Origin: Bacteroidales bacterium
GTDB taxonomy: Bacteria; Bacteroidota; Bacteroidia; Bacteroidales; UBA3663
Assembly (NCBI GenBank): GCA_004557315.1
Contig: SFEH01000004.1
Coordinates: 1-55,413 of the forward strand
Direction of reading: 5' to 3'
Length of the DNA stretch: 55,413 nt
The notes below the pieces were generated by a model, which had not been told where the DNA came from, searched no databases, and was given only the letters and a program-made list of their open reading frames with translations. Position numbers and translations under genes: made by a program. Positions 16,549 through 24,217 of the stretch are shown piece by piece. Every line of letters begins with the position of its first letter. Positions within the stretch are counted from its first letter, which is position 1.

Positions 16549-17087
16549 TCCGATTCGCAGACGAGTTTTATGAGTGCAAACAGGCTGTAGTTGATCATGT
16601 CCATGTAGTTGGCATCGATGCCCTCGGATATCAATGTTTTTCCTGCATGGTCTTCGATCTGCTTGGTGCGGTTGATCTTCATGAGGATGAGATCGACATA
16701 GCTGCTCACACGCATCAGCCGCCACGCCTCGTCGTAGTCGTGGTTCTTCTTCTCAAGCAATGCCAGGGTCTCGGCTATGTATTGGTCATAGAGAGCAACC
16801 ACCTGCTCAGGCGACATATCGACATTCTCGGCATAGCCATATTTGAGCTGAATCAGTCCCATGATGCCGTAGTTGACTATGCCCACGAATTCTGGGATGA
16901 TGCCCTCTCCTACCAGCGATTCGCCCTTGAGCTGAAGGCTTCGGATGCGGTTGGCTTTGATATAAATCTGATCGGTGACCGACTCAGGACGCATGATACG
17001 CCATGAAGCGCCGTAGTCGAAGGTCTTCTTGGTGAAGACATCGCGGCACATGCCTGTCACTTGCTTGAGTTCTTCGTTTGTATCCAT
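16545..17087 (-). CDS. DUF1599 protein (tandem nucleotide-modification-associated domain)
   Basis: A 180-aa soluble protein made of two homologous halves. The first contains FDYGASWRIMRPESVTDQI...EFVGIVNYGIMGLIQL, the second HDYDEAWRLMRVSSYVDLI...DMINYSLFALIKL. The family is DUF1599, related to the Nmad1 domain found near nucleotide-modifying systems; no enzymatic activity is established to my knowledge. It is coupled by ATGA overlap to the DoxX-like gene. The repeated D-Y...W-R-x-M-R pattern suggests a symmetrical all-helical fold. Confidence 0.85.
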   Translation of the reverse strand: MDTNEELKQVTGMCRDVFTKKTFDYGASWRIMRPESVTDQIYIKANRIRSLQLKGESLVGEGIIPEFVGIVNYGIMGLIQLKYGYAENVDMSPEQVVALYDQYIAETLALLEKKNHDYDEAWRLMRVSSYVDLILMKINRTKQIEDHAGKTLISEGIDANYMDMINYSLFALIKLVCESE

Positions 17088-17100
17088 AGTTTCAATACAT

Positions 17101-18027
17101 TTATTCTTTTAATAATCGGATGCCAAATTCTTTAGCTTTTGCTATCGATGCCGAATCATTGGCGTCGATATGGAAATAGACTCTGTTGGGCAAACGGAGC
17201 AACTGACTGTCGAGCTGTGAACTCGGCGATGGCAGTATGTCGCGGTTTACCCAATAAAGATATGGCCAGAAAGCCTTGTCGCCAAGAGTTCGCTCGGCTA
17301 TGCGGGTCAGCATGTCTTCGGTCGTTGCCTTGACCGTCTGCGGATTGCCCGAGAGATCGGTCATGAGCGATTCTATCTCGATGTCAATGACTGGCAATAT
17401 AGCATTGTCGGTTGCAGCCTTGGTTGTATCGCTCTTCAACGAATCGTTGACGGTTGAAGAAGATTGCAATGATTCTGGGTGCTTGTCACCGTCACACAGA
17501 GCGAAAATATAATAGGTGATGAAGATCGGAACTATCGCCTTGAGTATCACCATGAAGAGATGCTTCAAGTAACTCTTGCAGAACTGTCGTTTCGGCTTTG
17601 GTCCGTCGCTTGGCGGTACTTGTATTTCTGCTGTTTCTACTTCTTTTTCAGTTATTTCTGCTACTTTATCTTCTTCAATATTTGCTTCATCTTCGCTCTC
17701 TTTCACGTCCTCTGCTTCTTGTTCTTCTTCCGCTTTCTCTATAGGAGCACCTTTGGCAATGACATAAGGCTCGAAAAACGAGAATGGTGAGTTGACCTCA
17801 TTCTTCAGCGCATCAGAAGGGATGAAAGCCACACGACGCATCTCGCTCTGCTGGGTGTCGATGACAGCAAACTTTCCCAATCCCTGCACTACAACTTCTT
17901 CCCCACGGCTCACATGATCGGCAATGACTCCAGCAAGGGACTTCAAGAATCGTGAAGCCTCTTCTTCGGTGATGCCTGCATTCTCTGCCAGTACGGCAGA
18001 CAACTGATTGGTGTCGATGTTTGACAT
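17101..18027 (-). CDS. Membrane-anchored HU-like protein with a C-terminal LysM-like domain
   Basis: A 308-aa protein of unusual build. Residues 1-92 match an HU/IHF-like fold (VVQGLGKFAVI, then a beta-arm region ending FEPYVIAKG). Residues 98-134 are a very acidic Glu-rich linker. A single membrane helix follows at about 157-178 (FMVILKAIVPIFITYYIFAL). The C-terminal part, about 232-285, has a LysM-like pattern (ATTEDMLTRIAERTLGDKAFWPYLYWVN...LRLPN). Topology would put the HU part in the cytoplasm and the LysM part in the periplasm, potentially linking DNA and cell wall. It lies 15 bases after a plain HU-type gene. DNA and glycan binding are inference. Confidence 0.75.
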   Translation of the reverse strand: MSNIDTNQLSAVLAENAGITEEEASRFLKSLAGVIADHVSRGEEVVVQGLGKFAVIDTQQSEMRRVAFIPSDALKNEVNSPFSFFEPYVIAKGAPIEKAEEEQEAEDVKESEDEANIEEDKVAEITEKEVETAEIQVPPSDGPKPKRQFCKSYLKHLFMVILKAIVPIFITYYIFALCDGDKHPESLQSSSTVNDSLKSDTTKAATDNAILPVIDIEIESLMTDLSGNPQTVKATTEDMLTRIAERTLGDKAFWPYLYWVNRDILPSPSSQLDSQLLRLPNRVYFHIDANDSASIAKAKEFGIRLLKE

Positions 18028-18042
18028 TCTGGACGATGGATG

Positions 18043-18300
18043 TTAGAGTTTGATTGAGGAATTGAAACGACAACTGATGCGAGGCGGATAAAGTATCGTC
18101 TCGCCTGTCTCTTCGTTGGTCTTGACATATTGCGGATGACGGTGTGAGACAAACTGTCCGAGTCCGTCGATCTCAACCGAATTGCCAGCAACGGCTTCTT
18201 CGGCTATCAGTCGGTTGAGCGCCGAGACTAAAGCCGAAACCTGCGACTTGTCGAGCTTCGACTTCTTATGTATCTCCGAGAGCAGTTCCTTATGTGTCAT
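18043..18300 (-). CDS. HU/IHF-family DNA-binding protein
   Basis: An 85-aa protein with the HU pattern: N-terminal helices MTHKELLSEIHKKSKLDKSQ and the beta-strand signature VEIDGLGQFVSHRHPQYV, then an arm and a short C-terminal helix (RFNSSIKL). It should dimerise and bend DNA. The start at 18300 gives the standard HU opening; the upstream codons are AT-rich promoter DNA. It begins the leftward HU/DUF1599/DoxX/tpiA run. It is a divergent HU rather than the main HU of the cell. Confidence 0.8.
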   Translation of the reverse strand: MTHKELLSEIHKKSKLDKSQVSALVSALNRLIAEEAVAGNSVEIDGLGQFVSHRHPQYVKTNEETGETILYPPRISCRFNSSIKL

Positions 18301-18318
18301 TATTGCATTAATTTTTGG

Positions 18319-18326
18319 CAAATATA
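18319..18326 (-). promoter_or_regulatory. Predicted -7 element for the HU/tpiA operon
   Basis: On the minus strand TATATTTG (18326-18319) matches TAnnTTTG, 19 bases before the HU start codon. No clear TTTG is found at the right distance upstream, so the promoter is tentative. Confidence 0.35.
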
Positions 18327-18411
18327 ATAATAAATATTGACATTTTTGAGAAAAATAGCCCAAAAAAATGAAACATTTGGCAAAAACAATGAATTAGCAC
18401 GCTTTTTGCAT

Positions 18412-18419
18412 TAACTTTG
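18412..18419 (+). promoter_or_regulatory. Predicted -7 element for clpC
   Basis: TAACTTTG (18412-18419) matches the Bacteroidetes -7 consensus, 21 bases before the clpC ATG. A -33 TTTG at normal spacing is missing. Confidence 0.4.
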
Positions 18420-18439
18420 TAAAGTTATAATTTTAAATA

Positions 18440-21067
18440 ATGAATAAATTTACTGATCATTTGAAACAAGTACTGGAGTACAGCAAGCAGGAAGCTGTGC
18501 GTCTCAACAGTACCCAGATTCGCCCAGAACACCTTGTGCTGGGCATCTTGCGTGATGGTGAAGGTGTAGCCATTGAAGCTCTGGTCCGCCAGGGTGTAGA
18601 TCTTGAGGATTTGAGAAAACATATCGAATATAATCTCTTTGAGGACAAGTCAGGTGATGTCGATGTGGCAGAGGAGAACCCATTGTGCCGTGAGACTGAC
18701 CGCACGCTGAAACTGTCGCAACTCGAAGCGCGAATGCTGAAGAAGGTCGGCGTCGATTGCGAACATCTGCTGCTCGCCATCCTGAAGGACAACTCCCTCT
18801 CGCTTAACAAGCTATTGCTCGAATACAACATCAGCTACCACTCTTTCTTCAAGCAGGTGGCTAAACTCGAGCAGCTCAAGCCCGAAGAACAGAACGGCAT
18901 CGCTGCGTCCAACCTCTGTGACAGCAACAACAAAGCCGCTGACGAGGCTGCCAATACGCCTTCAAGATCTGCTGACGCATCGTCATCTTATAACGATGAT
19001 GAGGAGGATGACAGTCCTTTCCCAGAAGAGAAGGACAGCCGTACCAGCAAGACAAAGACTGCCAACAAGAACAGTAATGGCGAAAGCTCTACTCCTACTC
19101 TCGATGCCTTTGGTTTCGACCTCACACAGGCTGCTGCTGAAGGTAGCCTCGACCCAGTAGTGGGACGCGAGTCAGAGATTGAACGTCTGGCGCAGATCCT
19201 TTCGCGCCGCAAGAAGAACAACCCTATCCTGCTCGGCGAACCTGGCGTGGGCAAGAGTGCCATAGTCGAAGGCCTTGCTCAACGAATAGTGAACAAGAAA
19301 GTGAGCTGGCTGCTTGCCGACAAGCGCATCGTGTCGCTCGACATGGCTGGCTTGGTTGCAGGAACCAAGTACCGCGGTCAGTTTGAGGAACGACTCAAGA
19401 ACGTGATTCGCGAACTGGAAGAGAATCCCGACATCATCCTTTATATCGACGAGATACATCAGATGGTGGGCGCTGGCAATGCCCAGGGCTCGATGGATGC
19501 TGCAAACATGCTGAAGCCTGCCTTGAGCCGTGGCGACATCCAGTGCATTGGCTCTACGACCCTTGATGAGTTCCGCAAAACCATTGAGAAAGATGGTGCG
19601 CTCGAACGACGATTCCAGAAAGTCATGGTCGAACCTACTTCCTACGAAGACACGTTGACCATCCTTCACAATATCAAGGATAGATATGAGGAACATCATA
19701 ATGTCACATATTCAGAAGATGCTCTCGAAGCATGCGTACACCTCACCGACCGATATGTGAGCGACCGCAACTTCCCTGACAAGGCTATCGATGCCATGGA
19801 CGAGGCTGGTTCACGCATGCACCTCTTCAATGCTGTGGTACCTAATGAGTTTGAGCGCATTGAGCAGGAAATCGAGGAAGTGAAAAGACGCAAGGACGAT
19901 GCCATCCTCACACAGAACTATGAGGAGGCTGCTACATATCGAGATCAGCAACGCAGCCTCGAACACCAGCTCAAGGAGGAACAGGAAAAATGGAAGCAAG
20001 AACAGAAGAACGTGCGACCTACTGTCACAGCAGAGAAGATTGCCGAGGTAGTGGCTCAAATCACGGGTATTCCTATGGCAAAGGTTGCTGCAAGCGAGAC
20101 AGAAAAGCTTCTGAAGCTGCGTGAGTCGCTCGCGGGTCAGGTCATTGGTCAGGACAAAGCCATCGACCGTGTGGTGAAGGCCATTCAGCGCAATCGCGTC
20201 GGACTGAAAGACCCTAACAAGCCTATCGGCACATTCCTCTTCCTCGGCCCTACAGGCGTGGGCAAGACCTATCTCGCCAAGAAGCTTGCCGAAGAGCTAT
20301 TCTCAACCAAGAACAGTCTTATCCGTATCGACATGAGCGAATATATGGAGAAGTACAGCACAAGCCGACTCATCGGTGCTGCTCCTGGCTATGTGGGATA
20401 TGACGAGGGTGGACAGCTCACCGAACAGGTGCGTCGCCATCCTTACAGCGTGGTGCTCTTCGACGAGATTGAGAAAGCCGACAAGGAGGTATTCAACCTC
20501 ATGCTGCAGCTCTTTGACGAAGGTCGCCTCACCGATGCTTCAGGCAGAAAGATCGACTTTAAGAACTGCATCATCATCCTGACGAGCAACGTGGGTAGCC
20601 GCCAGATCAACGACTTCGGCAATGGTATTGGCTTCTCGGCTCGCAACGAAGTGAAGCAGAACGAAGTGGCACAGGCCATCGTACAGAAGGAACTGAAGAA
20701 GACATTCTCGCCTGAATTCATCAACCGAATCGACGATATCATCTCATTTGACCAACTGACTCACGACGATATTCGCAGGATTGTTGATATCGAACTCAAC
20801 TCATCGCTCCGTCGTATCGGCGAGATGGGTTACAGCATCGAGGTTTCGGACAGCGTGAAGGATTTTCTTGCCAACAAGGGTTACGACCGCCTGTATGGAG
20901 CTCGTCCGCTGAAACGTGCCATTCAGACTTACATCGAGGATGCTCTGTGCGAGGATTTGCTCCGTCATCAAGGGGATATGGTCAATAAGAGCATTATGGT
21001 AGATATGCCTTCAGAGTATGATGCGAAGGACAGTAACGTAACGCCTGTCTTTACTTTCGTTGAGTAA
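18440..21067 (+). CDS. clpC: ClpC-type AAA+ unfoldase
   Basis: An 875-aa class I Clp ATPase. Clp N-repeats occupy residues 1-150, then a low-complexity Ser/Glu/Asp linker (about 165-215). AAA1 has Walker A GEPGVGKS, and a short UVR-like middle segment (EEVKRRKDDAILTQNYEEAATYRDQQ) follows. AAA2 has Walker A GPTGVGKT and a GIGF loop. The short middle domain and the IGF-type ClpP-docking tripeptide favour ClpC over the disaggregase ClpB. It feeds unfolded proteins to ClpP in the cytoplasm. Its 3' end overlaps the convergent histidine kinase gene by 57 bases. Confidence 0.92.
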   Translation: MNKFTDHLKQVLEYSKQEAVRLNSTQIRPEHLVLGILRDGEGVAIEALVRQGVDLEDLRKHIEYNLFEDKSGDVDVAEENPLCRETDRTLKLSQLEARMLKKVGVDCEHLLLAILKDNSLSLNKLLLEYNISYHSFFKQVAKLEQLKPEEQNGIAASNLCDSNNKAADEAANTPSRSADASSSYNDDEEDDSPFPEEKDSRTSKTKTANKNSNGESSTPTLDAFGFDLTQAAAEGSLDPVVGRESEIERLAQILSRRKKNNPILLGEPGVGKSAIVEGLAQRIVNKKVSWLLADKRIVSLDMAGLVAGTKYRGQFEERLKNVIRELEENPDIILYIDEIHQMVGAGNAQGSMDAANMLKPALSRGDIQCIGSTTLDEFRKTIEKDGALERRFQKVMVEPTSYEDTLTILHNIKDRYEEHHNVTYSEDALEACVHLTDRYVSDRNFPDKAIDAMDEAGSRMHLFNAVVPNEFERIEQEIEEVKRRKDDAILTQNYEEAATYRDQQRSLEHQLKEEQEKWKQEQKNVRPTVTAEKIAEVVAQITGIPMAKVAASETEKLLKLRESLAGQVIGQDKAIDRVVKAIQRNRVGLKDPNKPIGTFLFLGPTGVGKTYLAKKLAEELFSTKNSLIRIDMSEYMEKYSTSRLIGAAPGYVGYDEGGQLTEQVRRHPYSVVLFDEIEKADKEVFNLMLQLFDEGRLTDASGRKIDFKNCIIILTSNVGSRQINDFGNGIGFSARNEVKQNEVAQAIVQKELKKTFSPEFINRIDDIISFDQLTHDDIRRIVDIELNSSLRRIGEMGYSIEVSDSVKDFLANKGYDRLYGARPLKRAIQTYIEDALCEDLLRHQGDMVNKSIMVDMPSEYDAKDSNVTPVFTFVE

Positions 21068-22036
21068 GACATAGCGATCAGGATATAGCAATGAGAGACG
21101 GCGACGGAGGACGACAAGTCCGATGCCGCCTTTCTTTTTGTCTTTTTTTTCTGCATTTTCAACAGGGAGATTATTGTCGGTAGTGAAAGTCATCTCTCCA
21201 TCTTTCAAGGTAAGCGAAATGCGAATGGCGCCATCCTCATCGATATTGCCACAATGCTTGAAACAGTTTTCGACAAGAGGCATCATCATCAGCGGCGCTA
21301 TGGTCTGGTTAGTGCCGTCGATGTCGTAGGTGAAGGTCAATGCCTTGTCGTTGCTCATGCGCAGACGCTGCAGTTCGACAAGCTGGTCGAGATGTGCAAT
21401 CTCTTCCCTGATGCCCACTTTCTTCTGGCGACTGCTGTAGGTGAGATAACGCATCAGGTCGGACAGATGGGTCACAGCTTGTGAGGCACGTTCCTGATCG
21501 AGCCACACCAGCGCGTCGATATTGTTGAGAGTGTTATAGAGAAAGTGCGGATTGAGCTGTGCCTTGAGCAGCTGGTTCTCGTTCTCCGAGTTGAGCAGCT
21601 TGATTTCATTGAGATCCTCACGCAATATGATGCTCAACAGAGCCGACACAGTGAGGAAACCGCAGATAATATAGAAGAAGATGTAAAGATTATGAACCAG
21701 CGACTGAACATCGGCAGGAATGAGGTCGTGGAGCCAATAGAACACCACTGCAAGGGTAATGCCGCAGCTCAATACTATCCAGCAGCGGAAATAAAGCCAC
21801 AGCATCTCTTTCATCCCATAGGTGTGCACCATATTGTGCATCAACATTCGATACTGAACCCAAGCATTGACTATGCCGATGACCGTGAGCAGAATGGTCA
21901 GAAGGGTCATTGGTATGAGCAGGACAAGATAACCTATAGAGCTCGAAGATAGTATTATCTTCAGAAGCTCTATAGTTATGAATGTCCCGATTAGGAGATA
22001 CAGTATTGGGAATATGAAAATGCTGAATTTTCTCAT
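21011..22036 (-). CDS. LytS/YehU-type sensor histidine kinase
   Basis: A 341-aa membrane kinase. Four N-terminal hydrophobic segments (about 7-27, 33-60, 82-103, 115-138) lead into the His_kinase domain with phospho-acceptor His164 in AQLNPHFLYNTLNNID. The ATPase part contains PLVENCFKH and the GIGL box (KGGIGLVVLRRRL). The family normally phosphorylates a LytTR-type response regulator, but none lies beside it. It ends inside the 3' end of clpC on the opposite strand. It follows the GH35 gene in the same direction across an 80-base gap. Confidence 0.9.
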   Translation of the reverse strand: MRKFSIFIFPILYLLIGTFITIELLKIILSSSSIGYLVLLIPMTLLTILLTVIGIVNAWVQYRMLMHNMVHTYGMKEMLWLYFRCWIVLSCGITLAVVFYWLHDLIPADVQSLVHNLYIFFYIICGFLTVSALLSIILREDLNEIKLLNSENENQLLKAQLNPHFLYNTLNNIDALVWLDQERASQAVTHLSDLMRYLTYSSRQKKVGIREEIAHLDQLVELQRLRMSNDKALTFTYDIDGTNQTIAPLMMMPLVENCFKHCGNIDEDGAIRISLTLKDGEMTFTTDNNLPVENAEKKDKKKGGIGLVVLRRRLSLLYPDRYVLLNESKDRRYVTVLRIIL

Positions 22037-22115
22037 CCTTGTCGGTTAGTCGCTGATTCCTTTGATATTTGCGAAGACGATTGTCAAATGATGCTTCCTT
22101 CTTTTGTTACGGCAA

Positions 22116-24110
22116 TCAAGCACCAGGAGCAGCATCATTGCCAAGAACAGCGTCAGCAGCCTTTGCCTTGTTCTTCTTGTCGATCTTCACCGCATCGCTC
22201 TTGCCGCTCTTGTTGAGCTTGTCGATGATTGGTGTTGCAAGACCAGCAGTCTTTGCCTCTTCAGGGCCAAGGATGTCCATCACTATGATTTCGTTCTGTC
22301 CCTTCTTGAGCCAGCAGCCTGGGCAATAGAGTGTCTGCTGTGGGCCAATCTCCCAGAAACGACCAAGACAATGACCATTGACCCAAACGAAGCCCTTGCC
22401 CCATGTGCTCATGTCGATGAATGTGTCACCCACCTTCGAGAGCTTGAAGCTTGCCTTGTAGTAACCAGCCTTCTCACGGACTGTTGCCTTGCGAGGAGTG
22501 CGTGTCGGACTTGGATTGACTGTCAATGTTGTTGGGTCGAGTGTCTTGTATGCTACATTCTTGACATTTTCATAGCCGTAAGGCAGGAGTGTGATGTCCC
22601 AGTTGTTGAGCGAATATACAAGGTCATGACCATTGGCCTTGGTGATGAGCTCTACGCTCTCGGTAATGCCCTTGCGGTCGTTGATGAGCTTGCTGTAGTT
22701 GATGCGGCCCATTGCCTCGACAAAGATCTCAAGCTTTGCTCCCTCCTTGGTTGCAGGGATGCGTATTGCCTCTTCCTTGTCACCACGATAGAGCTTGCCG
22801 ATGTATTCGCCATCGACAAAGATGGTTGCGAAGTCATGAAGCTCGTTGATATGTAGCACCGATGGCATGTTGGTCTTAGGCAATGAACAGCTATAGATCA
22901 TCGAACCCCAACCCTGATTGAGTGCCTCCATACTGACGATGTGCTCCGACTTCTGCGATGCTGGCAGATTTTCGAAGATTGGAGCCATCTCGGTGAACGT
23001 GAACTCTGGAACAGAGATGATTGGCTTAGCCTTTGGTACGGCTGGCAACTTCTTGTCGCTGTACTGCTGAAGCATGTTGCGGAGCTCATAGTACTTCTCG
23101 GTTGCAGCACCTTGCTCATTGATTGGCGCATCATAGTCGTAGCTTGTGCAGTCAGGCTTGAATCCCGGCACATTGGCTCCTGCCCACTGTCCGAACGAAG
23201 TTCCGCCATGAGTCATATAGAGCGAGAATGAGATATTGTTGTCGAGCATGGTGCGCAGACCATCGACCATGTCCTTGGCAGGACGAGTCTCATGAGCATA
23301 TCCCCAGCCATCGAACCATCCGCTCCAGAACTCTGAGCACATCAGCGGAGACTCTGGACGCAATTCCTTGAGTTTCTGGAACTCCTTGAGCACGTTGGCT
23401 CCAGTGCCGAAGTTCATTGTCCACTGCAAGTCGTCGAGTCCGTTGAGCGTGAAGTTGCTCGACCAGTCGCACTGGAACATGACTGTCTTATCCCAGCCAG
23501 AGGCACGGAGACAATCGCGAATCTCACTTACATATGGCTTGTTCTCGTCATAAGAGCCATATTCGTTCTCAACCTGAACCATGATGATAGGTCCGCCATT
23601 CTCGACTGTCAGAGGCACGAGCTGCTCTGCTACCTTGCCTTCGAAACGCTTGACCGACTCCATGAAGTACGGATCGAGGTCACGAAGCTTGATGTCTTCT
23701 TTCTTGAGAAGCCACCAAGGCAGACCACCCATCTCCCATTCTGCACATACGTATGGACCTGGACGGACGATGACATACAAGCCGTGTTTCTGGGCAAGAC
23801 GCACGAACTCGGCAACGTCATTGTTGCCTGTGAAGTCATATACTCCTTCCTGCGGCTCATGCGCATTCCAGAAAATATAAATACAAATGGAATTCATGCC
23901 GAGGGCTTTGCACATCTGAATACGATGCTCCCAGTATTCGCGTGGAATACGGGTGTAATGTACCTCAGCTGCCTTAACGGTGAAAGGCTTACCGTCAAGA
24001 AGGAACGTCTTGTTGCCTACCTCGAATGTGTGCGTATTGGTTTTTGCCTCACAATTTGAGCCAAGACCCAAAACAGCCAATAAACCAAGTGTTGTTACGA
24101 AGTTTTTCAT
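22116..24110 (-). CDS. Secreted GH35 beta-galactosidase
   Basis: A 664-aa exported glycosidase. After a signal peptide (residues 1 to about 22) comes a TIM barrel with the GH35 motifs: acid/base Glu183 in QVENEYGSY and nucleophile Glu260 in CSEFWSGWFDGWG. Beta-rich jelly-roll domains fill about 370-640, and the end is a Lys/Ala-rich tail. It should remove terminal beta-galactose from plant or host glycans in the periplasm or at the cell surface. The residue before Cys20 is Asn, so lipidation at Cys20 is doubtful. A promoter fits at 24143-24174. Confidence 0.92.
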   Translation of the reverse strand: MKNFVTTLGLLAVLGLGSNCEAKTNTHTFEVGNKTFLLDGKPFTVKAAEVHYTRIPREYWEHRIQMCKALGMNSICIYIFWNAHEPQEGVYDFTGNNDVAEFVRLAQKHGLYVIVRPGPYVCAEWEMGGLPWWLLKKEDIKLRDLDPYFMESVKRFEGKVAEQLVPLTVENGGPIIMVQVENEYGSYDENKPYVSEIRDCLRASGWDKTVMFQCDWSSNFTLNGLDDLQWTMNFGTGANVLKEFQKLKELRPESPLMCSEFWSGWFDGWGYAHETRPAKDMVDGLRTMLDNNISFSLYMTHGGTSFGQWAGANVPGFKPDCTSYDYDAPINEQGAATEKYYELRNMLQQYSDKKLPAVPKAKPIISVPEFTFTEMAPIFENLPASQKSEHIVSMEALNQGWGSMIYSCSLPKTNMPSVLHINELHDFATIFVDGEYIGKLYRGDKEEAIRIPATKEGAKLEIFVEAMGRINYSKLINDRKGITESVELITKANGHDLVYSLNNWDITLLPYGYENVKNVAYKTLDPTTLTVNPSPTRTPRKATVREKAGYYKASFKLSKVGDTFIDMSTWGKGFVWVNGHCLGRFWEIGPQQTLYCPGCWLKKGQNEIIVMDILGPEEAKTAGLATPIIDKLNKSGKSDAVKIDKKNKAKAADAVLGNDAAPGA

Positions 24111-24142
24111 CTTATAAGTTTGTTTGTAATGAATTATCTCGG

Positions 24143-24174
24143 CAAATGTAAAGAAAATTATTCATATCCGCAAC
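24143..24174 (-). promoter_or_regulatory. Promoter of the GH35 gene
   Basis: Read leftward: GTTG (24174-24171), 20 bases, TACATTTG (24150-24143). The -7 element is perfect and the -33 element has one mismatch. The transcript would start about 25 bases before the GH35 ATG. Confidence 0.5.
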
Positions 24175-24217
24175 CTTCAAACAATATTTTGTTGATATTT
24201 TCGTATATTTATCAGGT

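Noticed and set aside
18440..21067. ClpB disaggregase
   Set aside because: The middle coiled-coil is far too short for ClpB, and a UVR-like segment and an IGF-type ClpP loop are present, favouring ClpC.
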